Source: Halococcus qingdaonensis
Lineage (GTDB): Archaea; Halobacteriota; Halobacteria; Halobacteriales; Halococcaceae
DNA length: 64,000 nucleotides
Assembly: GCF_024508235.1 (NCBI RefSeq)
Contig: NZ_CP101943.1
Location: 1,364,001 to 1,428,000, forward strand
Direction: 5' to 3'
Positions 36,989 through 46,036 of this stretch are shown here, piece after piece (the first letter of the stretch is position 1; each line of letters opens with the position of its first letter). The notes beneath the pieces were generated by a model. The model did not search any database and was not told the origin of the DNA. It saw only the letters and a program-made list of their open reading frames with translations. A program made the translations under genes and the position numbers.

Positions 36989-37339
36989 ATGGCCGATCCC
37001 GAATCCGTGGTCCGGCGGTACTACGAACTCGTCGACGCCGAGAACTACGACGACCTCGTCGCGCTGTTCGCCGACGATGTCAGCTACGAACGCCCCGGCC
37101 AGGACGCCATCGAGGGTCGCGACGCGCTGCGAACGTTCTACGAGGAGGGTCGCCCGCTCGACGACGGCTCACACGAGGTCCACGACGTGCTCGTCGACGG
37201 CGATACGGTCGCCGTTCGGGGCTCGTTCTCCGGTCGGCAAAACGGTGAGCGCGTCGGGTTCGACTTCGCCGATATCCACGAGTTCGAGGGCGAGACGATC
37301 GCGCGGCGATACACCTTTACCGACCGCGACGAGGTCTGA
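36989..37339 (+). CDS. NTF2-like / SnoaL-type protein
   Basis: A 116-residue cone-shaped NTF2-fold protein: V-V-R-R-Y-Y-E-L-V-D-A-E-N-Y-D-D-L-V-A-L-F at the N-terminus, then the G-R-D-A-L-R-T-F-Y region and four strands ending R-R-Y-T-F-T-D. Such proteins bind small ligands or act as isomerases (SnoaL, ketosteroid isomerase). No catalytic residue can be assigned with confidence. Confidence 0.8.
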   Translation: MADPESVVRRYYELVDAENYDDLVALFADDVSYERPGQDAIEGRDALRTFYEEGRPLDDGSHEVHDVLVDGDTVAVRGSFSGRQNGERVGFDFADIHEFEGETIARRYTFTDRDEV

Positions 37340-37457
37340 GGCGTCGTTCTTGACGTGAAATCCCGTTTCAGCAGATTTATTCGGAATCGAGGCCGAACGA
37401 CCCTATGCATCGTTTTCACACGGTCAGTAGCGCCCCGTTCGATCGTTCGGCCGCTGG

Positions 37458-38732
37458 GTGGCCGGCGAACTGATGGCGTCCGCGGCCGAATCAGGCGACG
37501 TCGACTATAGCGCCCGCGCACGCGAAGCACTCGGCTACTCGCGCTGGTGGCAGATCGCCGCCGCGGCGGTGATGATGGCACTCATCAGTCCCTACCAGTA
37601 CGTCTGGTCGTCGATCGAAGGGCCGCTGGCGGCCGATCTCGACCTCCAGCTGTCGGCGCTCGGCCTCGTCTTCACCCTGTTCGTCGCCTTCCAATCGATC
37701 TCACAGTTTCCCGTCGGGACGTGGCGTGACAGCCACGGCCCGCGCCGCATCAGCCTGCTCGCCGGCGTGCTCGCCGGCGGCGGCTATCTCGGTCTCGCCT
37801 ACGCGACCGAACTCTGGCAAGTCTACGTGCTCTATTCGCTCGGCGCGATCGGCGTCGGCATCGTCTACACCGTCGCCATCAACACCGCGCTCAAGTGGTT
37901 CCCCGACCGGCGCGGGCTCACCACGGGCATCGGCACGATGGCGTTCGCCGCCGGCAGCGCAGCGTTCATCCCCTACGTCCGCGCGAACGCAACCGTCGGG
38001 GGCTATTCCGACGTGCTCCGCAACATGGGACTGCTCATCGGTATCGGCGTCCTCGTCGGCGCGGTCGTGCTCCGCGACCCGCCGACGGACTGGCTTCCAG
38101 GGCGAACCGACGGCGGGCAGGCGACGGCAGCCGCGCACTCGGGAAACGACTACACCTGGCGCGAGATGCTGCGCACCTGGCAGTTCTGGGATCTGCTCGT
38201 CATGTTCGCGTTCGTCAACACGGCCGGGCTGATGCTGACGGCGAAGGTCGTCTCGTTCGCCCAGCAGTTCGGTCTCGCGGCGACGGTCGCCACCGCCTCG
38301 GCGACGATCCTCGCGCTCGTCGGCGGCCTCAGCCGCGTCGTCGTCGGCGGCGTCTCGGATCGGCTCTCTCGCCGGCGCACCATCCTCGCGTCGGCGATCC
38401 TCACCGGTGTCGGCCTGTTTGCGCTCGTCTGGTTCGCTCGACTCGGCTCCGGCATCGGCTTCGTCGCCGCCGTGATCGTCACCACGTTCTTCTGGAGCCC
38501 GCAGTTCGCACTCTTCCCGAGCATCGTCGGCGACTACTACGGGCAGGCGAACTCGTCGAGCAACTACGCGCTGGTCTACATGGGAAAGGTCGCCGGCGGT
38601 ACCCTCGGCGGCGTCGTCGCCGGCTTCCTCATCACCATCGTCGGCTGGTCGACGACGTTCCTCATCGGCGGCGGTCTCTCGCTGCTGGCTGGCATCGGCG
38701 CGTTCGCGCTCAGACCGCCCAGCCGATCCTGA
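37458..38732 (+). CDS. MFS transporter, OFA (oxalate/formate antiporter) type
   Basis: A 424-residue, 12-helix MFS protein. Hallmarks of the OFA group: Q-Y-V-W-S-S-I-E-G-P-L in TM1-2 loop, F-P-V-G-T-W-R-D-S-H-G-P-R-R, and G-I-G-V-G-I-V-Y in the first half. OFA carriers exchange organic acids such as oxalate/formate or monocarboxylates. The GTG at 37458 and ATG at 37473 are alternative starts. Convergent with the gamma-glutamyltransferase gene, 21 bp apart. Confidence 0.85.
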   Translation: MAGELMASAAESGDVDYSARAREALGYSRWWQIAAAAVMMALISPYQYVWSSIEGPLAADLDLQLSALGLVFTLFVAFQSISQFPVGTWRDSHGPRRISLLAGVLAGGGYLGLAYATELWQVYVLYSLGAIGVGIVYTVAINTALKWFPDRRGLTTGIGTMAFAAGSAAFIPYVRANATVGGYSDVLRNMGLLIGIGVLVGAVVLRDPPTDWLPGRTDGGQATAAAHSGNDYTWREMLRTWQFWDLLVMFAFVNTAGLMLTAKVVSFAQQFGLAATVATASATILALVGGLSRVVVGGVSDRLSRRRTILASAILTGVGLFALVWFARLGSGIGFVAAVIVTTFFWSPQFALFPSIVGDYYGQANSSSNYALVYMGKVAGGTLGGVVAGFLITIVGWSTTFLIGGGLSLLAGIGAFALRPPSRS

Positions 38733-38753
38733 TAAAAATACGTCGAGAGTACG

Positions 38754-40433
38754 TCAGTAGCCGGCGACCGTGCCGTCCTTCCGGGGTTCGGTCGCGCCCG
38801 AAAGGGTACCCTCGTTGTTTCGCGCGATCTGTGCGCCGCCGAACTGCGTCGGCGTGTCGACGCGCACCTCGTGGCCCATCCGGGCGAGTTTCGTCGCGAG
38901 ATGGCCGCCGATACGACCTTCGACGGCGAGCGAGCCGTCCTCGCGGTAGCGCCATCGGGGGCGATCGAGCGCCGCCTGGAGGGGCAGATCGTAATCGACG
39001 AGGTTGGAGAGCACCTGCACGTGCCCCTGTGGCTGCATGAACCCTCCCATGACGCCGAAGGCCGCCCAATCCTCACGATCCCCGTCGGGTGCGAGATCGA
39101 CGACGCCGGGGATGAGCGTGTGGAACGGGCGCTTGCCCGGTGCGAGGCTGTTCGGGTGCTCGGGATCGAGCGAGAACGACGCGCCCCGGTTCTGGAGGGC
39201 GATGCCAGTGTCGCCGGCGACGAGCCCGCTCCCGAAGCCGGCGAACCGCGAGTTGATGAATGAGACGACGTTCCCCTCGCCGTCGGCGACGCAGAGCAGC
39301 ACGGTGTCGGCGTCCTCGGCGTGGCTGTCGGGCACCCCGAAGCTCACGTCGCTCGCGACCGCACCGATATCGGTGGCGCGCTGCTCGGCCCACTCGCGTG
39401 AGGCGAGCGGCGGCACGTCCTCGTGGTTCGGATCGGTGATGTAGCGATGGCCGTCGTGGAAGGCGCGTTTCATCGCCTCGGAGAAGTAGTGGACGCGCTC
39501 GGGCGACTCCAGGGGGTGTGCGCCGGCGTCGATCTCCTCGGCGATGTTGAGCGCTTCGAGCGCGACGAGCCCCTGGTTATTGGGCGGGAGTTCGTACACG
39601 TCCGCGCCGTGATAGCGCGTCGAGACCGGTTCAGGGAACTCGACTTCGAACTCCGCGAGGTCCGCGTGCGAGAGGAAGCCGCCCTTCCCCTGGATCTCGT
39701 CGACGATCGACTCGGCGATCTCGCCCTCGTAGAACGCGTCCGCACCCTGCTCGGCGATCGTCGCGAGGCTCTCGCCGAGTCGCGGCAGGCTGATCCGCTC
39801 GCCGGCCGCGGGGGCGGCACCGTCGTCGAGGTAAGCTTCGGCTGCGTGGGCGTCGGTGAACAGCTCCTCGCCGGCCTGCCAGTGGTGGGCGATGACCTCG
39901 GAGACGGGGTAGCCGTCGGTCGCGTAGCGGATCGCGGGCTGGAGCGCGTCGCCGAGTGAGCGCCGCCCGTAGCGCTCGACGGTCGCCTCCCAGCCGCGCG
40001 CGCTGCCGGGCACCGTGACGGCGTGTGGTCCGAGAAACGGCATGCCGAGTTCGTCGGAGTCGTCGCTGCCGTCGACCGCGTAGCCGCGATCCGCCGGATA
40101 CCACGAGGCCGAGTCCTCGTGGTCGCGCACCGACTGACGGACGTTCTCGATCGTCGCGTCGGCAGGCGCACCACCACAGGCGCGCATCGCGCCGACCTCG
40201 CCGTCGGCGGTGCGATAGAGCGCGAACGCGTCGCCGCCGAGGCCCGTGCTCGTCGGCTCGACGACGTTGAGCGCGGCCGCGGTGGCGACGGCGGCGTCGA
40301 AGGCGTTGCCGCCCTCGCGGAGGAGTTCGAGACCGGCCTCGGCGGCGAGCGGCTGGCTCGTGGCGACGATCCCCTCGTTCGCGTAGACGGTCGAACGGCG
40401 TGACGTGAACCGATCCAGATCGGGGTTGGGCAT
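38754..40433 (-). CDS. ggt: Gamma-glutamyltransferase
   Basis: A 559-residue Ntn hydrolase that splits gamma-glutamyl peptides and is made as a self-cleaving precursor. The nucleophile is Thr377 in E-D-A-D-T-V-L-L-C-V-A-D-G-E-G-N-V-V; upstream E-G-G-N-A-F-D-A-A-V and G-L-G-G-D-A-F and downstream G-F-G-S-G-L-V are also conserved. There is no signal peptide, so it appears cytoplasmic, unlike the secreted bacterial enzyme. It follows an ABC peptide-binding protein by 34 nt on the same strand, suggesting joint use of imported gamma-glutamyl peptides. Confidence 0.92.
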   Translation of the reverse strand: MPNPDLDRFTSRRSTVYANEGIVATSQPLAAEAGLELLREGGNAFDAAVATAAALNVVEPTSTGLGGDAFALYRTADGEVGAMRACGGAPADATIENVRQSVRDHEDSASWYPADRGYAVDGSDDSDELGMPFLGPHAVTVPGSARGWEATVERYGRRSLGDALQPAIRYATDGYPVSEVIAHHWQAGEELFTDAHAAEAYLDDGAAPAAGERISLPRLGESLATIAEQGADAFYEGEIAESIVDEIQGKGGFLSHADLAEFEVEFPEPVSTRYHGADVYELPPNNQGLVALEALNIAEEIDAGAHPLESPERVHYFSEAMKRAFHDGHRYITDPNHEDVPPLASREWAEQRATDIGAVASDVSFGVPDSHAEDADTVLLCVADGEGNVVSFINSRFAGFGSGLVAGDTGIALQNRGASFSLDPEHPNSLAPGKRPFHTLIPGVVDLAPDGDREDWAAFGVMGGFMQPQGHVQVLSNLVDYDLPLQAALDRPRWRYREDGSLAVEGRIGGHLATKLARMGHEVRVDTPTQFGGAQIARNNEGTLSGATEPRKDGTVAGY

Positions 40434-40467
40434 GTGGTTGCTCACCACCCGACCCTCCTAAAGATGG

Positions 40468-42321
40468 CTATCCGAGCGTGACCTCGTTGAACTTCTGTTT
40501 GTAGTCGCCGGCGATGCCGAACGGCGAGATGTCGACCGAATCGTACCAGAACCGGGGCGTGACCTCGTGGTAGACCGGCAGGCTGGCCATCGCCTCCCAG
40601 TTGGCCTCCTCCATCGTGATGTACGCCTCGTTGCGGGCCCGCTTGGCCTGTTTCGTCGGTGCGGTGTTGTTCTGGACCGTCCCCCATGCGTCGATGGCGC
40701 GCTGGGCGGACTGGGTATCGGTCGGGCGATTGGTGTACGACTCCGGCGACGGCGTGCTCGTGTCGGAGGTTGCAGGGTTGAGATGCTTGACGAACGCGTC
40801 CGGTGCGGCCCACGGGACGATCCAGCCGAGCGTGAACGCGTCGACGCTGCCCTTCTGGACCTGTTCGAGCAGCGAGGAGAACTGCGTCTGCTGGATCTGC
40901 ATCTCGATGTGGGCGCTCGCGAGCTGATCACGCAGCAGCTTCGCGGTTTCGAGCCACGTCTTCGACTGATAGATCGTCATGCCGAGCGAGAACGTGTTGT
41001 TCGGTCCGTAGCCCGCGTCCTCCATCACCTGTCGCGCCCGGTCGAGCTGGGATTCGTTGTAGCCGTAGGGATACTCCTGCTTCGCGTGTTTCTCGTAGGC
41101 ATCCGGCCCGCCCGGATAGATGCTCGGGATCGTGTAGTGGTAGGCCGGCAGCCCGCGCCCTTTGAACACCTGATCGACGACGGTGCCCTGGTTGAGCGCG
41201 TACGCGGTCGCCTTCCGAACGGGCGTGGGCACGTTCGGGACGTTGAACCCGATGTAGAAGACCGACAGCGACGGCACTTCGAGATAGTTCACGGTCGCGC
41301 CGTTTCGCAGCGGACCGTACGTCCCGAACCGGCGTCCTTTGTCGTCCGTGCGCTCGATGGCCGCCCGCTCCTGTTTGTACTGTGCGGTCGGGATGTTGAA
41401 GACGTCCGCGTTGCGCTCCATCACGAAGTTGTAAATGGCGCTCGTGTCCTCGATGAGCTGCCAACGCACGCCGGCGATCTTCGGGCCCGTTCCGTGGTAG
41501 TCGTCGAAGCGCTCGACGCTGACGCTGGTGCCCGACTGGTAGTTGCCGAATCGAAACGGCCCGGCCCCGATCGGGTCGTTGGCGAACTTCCCCTGTTCCA
41601 TCCGGCCCTGATAGCCCTGGATGTCGCCGACGATCCCCTCGGGAACCGCCGCGAACTGGTTGTTCGAGAGCACCTGCAGCGCGGCGTGGAACGGCTGTTC
41701 GATCTCGAACCGGAACGTGTACTCGTCGACTGCCTCCGTGGCCAGCGTGTTCGGCTTGTAAGCGTCGTCGCCGTCCGTCTCGTGGGCAATGCCGACCGAG
41801 TCGAGGATGTCCGCGACCGCCTGCGAGTTCGGCGAGCCCGCCAACCGCTCGTAGCTGTAGACGAAGTCGTTCGCCGTCACCTCGTCGCCGTTGTGAAATT
41901 TCACCCCTTCCTTGAGCGAGAAGGTGTAGGTCGTGTAATCGTCCGAGACCTCGTATCCCGAGGCGATGAGCGCCGTGACCGGCACTTCGCCGTTCGGATA
42001 CGTCATCAGCCCGTCGAACAGCTGCGTCGTGACCGCGCCCGAGGCGGTGTCCGACGCCGCGATCGGGTCGAACGACGAGACTGTCGAGTTGACCAGATCG
42101 AGGCGATCGTTCCCGATCTTTCCGCCACCACCTCCGCCGCTACCGTTCTGTGCCTCGGAGCCGTTCCCCGCCGTGCCGTTCGTGCCCGAGTCGTTCGTAC
42201 CCTGCCCGTCGCCGTCACCAGTGCAGCCCGCGAGCGCCGCACCGCCCGCGATCGCGCCCGTCGTTTTGAGGAACCGACGGCGCGTTCGTGTGCCTTCATG
42301 TGCCACTGTATCAGTTGACAT
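40468..42321 (-). CDS. ABC transporter substrate-binding protein, peptide/nickel family (lipoprotein)
   Basis: A 617-residue extracellular protein. The N-terminus has a Tat-type twin-arginine signal (R-T-R-R-R-F-L-K-T-T-G) followed by the lipobox A-L-A-G-C. A Gly/Ser/Asn-rich linker follows, then the SBP_bac_5 fold with F-K-G-R-G-L-P and E-Y-P-Y-G-Y-N-E-S-Q. Family members bind oligopeptides, dipeptides or nickel. No permease or ATPase gene is next to it, so it must pair with one elsewhere. It lies 34 nt upstream of ggt. Confidence 0.93.
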   Translation of the reverse strand: MSTDTVAHEGTRTRRRFLKTTGAIAGGAALAGCTGDGDGQGTNDSGTNGTAGNGSEAQNGSGGGGGGKIGNDRLDLVNSTVSSFDPIAASDTASGAVTTQLFDGLMTYPNGEVPVTALIASGYEVSDDYTTYTFSLKEGVKFHNGDEVTANDFVYSYERLAGSPNSQAVADILDSVGIAHETDGDDAYKPNTLATEAVDEYTFRFEIEQPFHAALQVLSNNQFAAVPEGIVGDIQGYQGRMEQGKFANDPIGAGPFRFGNYQSGTSVSVERFDDYHGTGPKIAGVRWQLIEDTSAIYNFVMERNADVFNIPTAQYKQERAAIERTDDKGRRFGTYGPLRNGATVNYLEVPSLSVFYIGFNVPNVPTPVRKATAYALNQGTVVDQVFKGRGLPAYHYTIPSIYPGGPDAYEKHAKQEYPYGYNESQLDRARQVMEDAGYGPNNTFSLGMTIYQSKTWLETAKLLRDQLASAHIEMQIQQTQFSSLLEQVQKGSVDAFTLGWIVPWAAPDAFVKHLNPATSDTSTPSPESYTNRPTDTQSAQRAIDAWGTVQNNTAPTKQAKRARNEAYITMEEANWEAMASLPVYHEVTPRFWYDSVDISPFGIAGDYKQKFNEVTLG

Positions 42322-42527
42322 TGTACCACTCCTCACACGGGGAGGTATCCATTAGAGTCTTTTGTTGGAGATCGCGTGCTGTCGTGCGCTTTGCATCGAT
42401 TGCAGACACGAACGTCACCCACAGATCTCGCTGCCAAAAGACAGGAGACAGGTATCGATGTCGAACGATCGAAACGGCCGAGCGGATCCGTCAGAAGCGG
42501 AGCCGTTACACAGTGACGGACGGGGGA

Positions 42528-45167
42528 TCAGCGGAGGAATCCGAGCAGTTCGTAGTCGTGATCGGGGGAGTACCGCCGGAACAGCAGGCTGTTCGACAGC
42601 ACCGACACCGACGAGAACGCCATCGCCGCGGCGGCGAGTGCCGGTTGGAGCAGCCCCAGCGAGGCCAGCGGGATCATCGCCGTGTTGTAGCCGAGCGCCC
42701 AGAAGAGGTTCTGCTTGATCTTCTGGAGCGTGCCGTCGGAGATGCGAATAGCTTTCACGACGTCGAGCGGGTCGTCGCGCATCAGCGTGACGTCGGCGGC
42801 CTCGATCGCGACGTCAGTCCCCGAACCGATCGCCGTGCCGACGTAGGCGGTCGCGAGCGCCGGCGCGTCGTTGACGCCGTCGCCGACCATCATCGCCTTC
42901 TTCCCGTCGGACTGGATGTCGTCGAGCGCGTCGGACTTGTCCTCGGGCAGGACCTCCGAACGGACGTTTTCCGGACTGATGCCGACCGCCTCGGCGACCG
43001 CTTCGGCCGTCCGCTCGTTGTCGCCGGTGATCATCCGGACCGTCACGTCGCGCTCCTGCAGCGCCGCCACCGCCTCTTTCGCGCTCTCTTTGACCGTGTC
43101 GGCATCGGCCACGACACCCAGGAGACGGCCGTCGCTCGTGTCGGCGGGCACGCGTGCGACCAGCATCGCGGTCTTCCCCTCGCCTTCGAGCCGTTCGAGT
43201 TCCTCGACGGCGGGTTCGGGATCGATGCCGGCCTCGCGCAGTAACGTCCGATTGCCGACGAGCACCTTCTCGCCGTCGACCATTGCACGCACGCCCTGTC
43301 CGGGTACGTTCTCGAACCCCTCGGAGTCGGCGAGATCGATGCCGCGCTCCTCGGCCCCGTCGACGATCGCCCGCGCGAGCGGATGCTCGCTGCCGGATTC
43401 GGCGCTCGCGGCGGCCCGGAGCACGGTCTCCTCGTCGATCGTTTCGGTGGCGGGTTCCGCGTCGCCGCCGATCGCTTGCGTACCACCGTCGGCCGCCGTC
43501 TCGGTGCCGCCGTCGGTGGCGGAGCGGTCGTCGAGCGGGACGACGTCGGTCAGTTCCATCTCGCCCTCGGTGAGCGTTCCGGTCTTGTCGAACACCACGG
43601 TGTCGACGTCTTTGGCGCGTTCCAGGACGTCGCCACCCTTGAACAGCACGCCGTTTTTCGCGCCGATCGAGGTGCCGACCATCGTCGCCGCTGGGGTCGC
43701 CAATCCGAGTGCGCAAGGACAGGCGATCAACACGGCGGAGGCGAACACGACCACCGCGAACTCGAAGACCGAGACCGTGCCGCCGGCGATCGCTGGTCCG
43801 CCGGCGACCAGTCCCCACAGCGGGAGCCAGTCGACGAACCCGGCGAACGCTTCGGGGAACAGATACCAGACGACGCCCCACAGCAGCGCGTTCGCGATCA
43901 CGATCGGGACGAAGTACGACGAAATGCGGTCGGCGAGGTTCTGGATGTCGGGCTGGCGCGACTGGGCTTCCTTCACGGTCTGGACGATCTGCTGGAGCGC
44001 CGTGTCCGCACCGACCTTCGTCGCCTCGACGATCAGCAGGCCGTTCTCGTTGATCGTCGAGCCGACTACCTCGTCGCCCTCGCCCTTCTCGACGGGCACC
44101 GACTCGCCGGTGACCATCGACTCGTCGACCGCCGACTGGCCCGAGACGACGGTCCCATCCGTGGGGATCTTCTCGCCGGGTCGGACCTTCATCCGGTCGC
44201 CGACATCGACCTCGTCGAGGGGGATCTCCTCCTCGTTACCGTCCTCGTCGACGATAGTCGCCGTATCGGCCTCCATCTCCAGGAGCTGCTGGAGCGCCGC
44301 GCCGGCCTGGCCCTTCGAGCGCGCTTCGAGATAGTTGCCGAACGTGATGAACACGAGGATCAGCGCGGCGGTGTCGAAGTAGAGACTCCCCGCGAGCAGC
44401 CCCAGCAGGACGACGACCGAGTAGACGTAGGCCGTCGACGAACCGAGCGCGATCAGCACGTCCATGTTCGCCGTCCGATTCTTGACGAGCGCGTTGTACG
44501 CGTTCTCGTAGAACGGCCGCCCGAGCACGAGCTGGACGGGCGTCGCGAGCAGGAACTCGATCCAGCCGAAGTCGACGCCGAAGATCGTCTCGGGGAGCGC
44601 GCCACCACCCAGAAGCAGCTTCTCGACCATGAACGCGATCAGCGGGAGCGACAGCGCCGCGCCGAACAGGGTGAGTCGGAACTGGCGGCGGATCTCACCC
44701 TCGCGGGCGGCGTCGCGCTGATCCCGTTCCGACTCGCCGCTGCCGTCGTCGCGCACGGGCGAGTAGCCGGCGTCCTCGATCGCCGCGTAGAGATCCTCGC
44801 GGTCGGTGTCCGCGGGGTTGTATTCGACGGTCGCCTCGTCGGTCGCGTAGTTGACCTCCGCAGAGAGAACACCCGGAACGGCTTCGAGCGCCTCCTGGTT
44901 GGTCTCGGCGCAGTTCGCACACGACATGTCCGTGATGGCGATCGACGTCGAGCTGCTCACCGCCTCGTAGCCGGCGTCGTCGACCGCATCGTAGATCTCG
45001 GAAAGCGACACGGCGTCGGGATCGTACTCGACGGTTCCCTCGTCGGTCGCGTAGTTGACGGTCGCCTCGCTCACCCCCGCAAGCCCCTCCACTGCTTCCG
45101 TTATCGACTGGGCGCACGTCGCACAGCTCATGCCCCGAACGTCGAGTCGAGCGGTTCGGTTACTCAT
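42528..45167 (-). CDS. copA: Copper-translocating P1B-type ATPase CopA
   Basis: An 879-residue copper exporter. Two N-terminal HMA domains carry G-M-S-C-A-T-C (Cys15, Cys18) and D-M-S-C-A-N-C (Cys83, Cys86). Eight membrane segments follow, with the transport motif C-P-C in [12 protein letters not shown], the phosphorylation site D-K-T-G-T-L-T, S-E-H-P-L-A, and the hinge [11 protein letters not shown] Thr/Gly/Asp-rich insertion of about 35 residues sits after D-K-T-G-T-L-T in the nucleotide domain. The start lies about 25 nt after a TATA-like box; the next gene upstream is a metal-sensing regulator. Confidence 0.96.
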   Translation of the reverse strand: MSNRTARLDVRGMSCATCAQSITEAVEGLAGVSEATVNYATDEGTVEYDPDAVSLSEIYDAVDDAGYEAVSSSTSIAITDMSCANCAETNQEALEAVPGVLSAEVNYATDEATVEYNPADTDREDLYAAIEDAGYSPVRDDGSGESERDQRDAAREGEIRRQFRLTLFGAALSLPLIAFMVEKLLLGGGALPETIFGVDFGWIEFLLATPVQLVLGRPFYENAYNALVKNRTANMDVLIALGSSTAYVYSVVVLLGLLAGSLYFDTAALILVFITFGNYLEARSKGQAGAALQQLLEMEADTATIVDEDGNEEEIPLDEVDVGDRMKVRPGEKIPTDGTVVSGQSAVDESMVTGESVPVEKGEGDEVVGSTINENGLLIVEATKVGADTALQQIVQTVKEAQSRQPDIQNLADRISSYFVPIVIANALLWGVVWYLFPEAFAGFVDWLPLWGLVAGGPAIAGGTVSVFEFAVVVFASAVLIACPCALGLATPAATMVGTSIGAKNGVLFKGGDVLERAKDVDTVVFDKTGTLTEGEMELTDVVPLDDRSATDGGTETAADGGTQAIGGDAEPATETIDEETVLRAAASAESGSEHPLARAIVDGAEERGIDLADSEGFENVPGQGVRAMVDGEKVLVGNRTLLREAGIDPEPAVEELERLEGEGKTAMLVARVPADTSDGRLLGVVADADTVKESAKEAVAALQERDVTVRMITGDNERTAEAVAEAVGISPENVRSEVLPEDKSDALDDIQSDGKKAMMVGDGVNDAPALATAYVGTAIGSGTDVAIEAADVTLMRDDPLDVVKAIRISDGTLQKIKQNLFWALGYNTAMIPLASLGLLQPALAAAAMAFSSVSVLSNSLLFRRYSPDHDYELLGFLR

Positions 45168-45188
45168 CGGTTGTAACTACGGGCCCCA

Positions 45189-45196
45189 CGTTTAAC
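45189..45196 (-). promoter_or_regulatory. TATA-like box of copA
   Basis: The minus strand reads GTTAAACG, centred about 25 nt upstream of the copA ATG, typical for a leaderless haloarchaeal promoter. A GGGCCC palindrome (45181-45186) lies between box and ATG. Confidence 0.5.
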
Positions 45197-45266
45197 CTGG
45201 TTTCCGTTACGATCATCGAAGATTCTCGGCAGCAGGATTTTCGATTCCAAACCCGATCGAGACCGA

Positions 45267-45860
45267 TCACGCAGCGCCTTCCTCGAATCGCTCGTACTGC
45301 TCCTCGAAGCGCGCCTCGCAGGAGGGACAGCAGAACTGATAGAGATCGCCGTCGATCCGGGTCGCGACACCCTCGCTCGTCACCGTATTGCCACACTCCG
45401 CACACGTGAGCGCGAACTCCGTGCCGCCGGTCGAGGGTCGCCACTCGGCGTCCGTGAGCAGTTCGACCTCGTAGTCGGCAACGTGATCGGTCTCGATCGT
45501 CCGCGAAAGCCAGAACGGAACGTCGCCGTCCGCGATACGTGCATAACAGAGGAGGTCGCCCTCGGCGGTCGTGAACACGTATTCGACGGCTTCGGCGTTG
45601 AGCAGCGTCTCGCGAACATCTTCGAATCTCTCCGGGGGCACCGACAGCGTGAGCAACACCGGAACGCCACCGCCGAGCTGCGAGCGGTCGATGTCGACCG
45701 TGAATCGACGGAGAACGCCACGTTCCTGGAGCCGTTCGACGCGGTCGGCGACCGCCGGTGCCGAGAGGCCGACGACCTCGGCGAGCTCGCTCCAGGGTCG
45801 GCGCGCGTCGCTCAGCAACAGTTCGAGCAGTTCGAGATCGGTTTCGTCGAGATCGCGCAT
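45267..45860 (-). CDS. Lrp/AsnC-type regulator with C-terminal TRASH metal-sensing domain
   Basis: A 197-residue transcription factor. Residues about 4-65 are the AsnC winged HTH (L-E-L-L-L-S-D-A-R-R-P, then V-G-L-S-A-P-A-V-A-D-R-V-E-R-L). A RAM-like beta-alpha domain occupies about 70-140. The tail is a TRASH domain with C-A-E-C ... Y-Q-F-C-C-P-S-C and a following F-E-E-Q-Y-E-R-F helix. TRASH domains bind metals, notably Cu+, and archaeal HTH-TRASH proteins regulate copper ATPases. It is encoded 99 nt upstream of copA on the same strand, so copper control of copA is a strong inference. Confidence 0.88.
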   Translation of the reverse strand: MRDLDETDLELLELLLSDARRPWSELAEVVGLSAPAVADRVERLQERGVLRRFTVDIDRSQLGGGVPVLLTLSVPPERFEDVRETLLNAEAVEYVFTTAEGDLLCYARIADGDVPFWLSRTIETDHVADYEVELLTDAEWRPSTGGTEFALTCAECGNTVTSEGVATRIDGDLYQFCCPSCEARFEEQYERFEEGAA

Positions 45861-46036
45861 GCCAGATTGACGGGAGCGACGGCCAAAGGTCCTTCCGACC
45901 GATCGGTTTGGAATCGACGGTTCATCGGTCGAGCAACGATCGATTCGCAGTCAATACCGAAAGACGAGAAGGGTGAGCACGGAGGGGTCGAACCGGTACG
46001 AGATCTGGGTCGCAGTGCTTTCGAGTCTATCGCGGT

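Noticed and set aside
40567-42318. 583-codon plus-strand frame across the SBP gene
   Set aside because: Antisense shadow; the minus-strand frame has a Tat signal, a lipobox and the SBP_bac_5 fold.
42362-42527. Cysteine-rich frame between the SBP and copA (possible copper chaperone)
   Set aside because: Begins with TTG, has no HMA motif, and runs antisense into copA.
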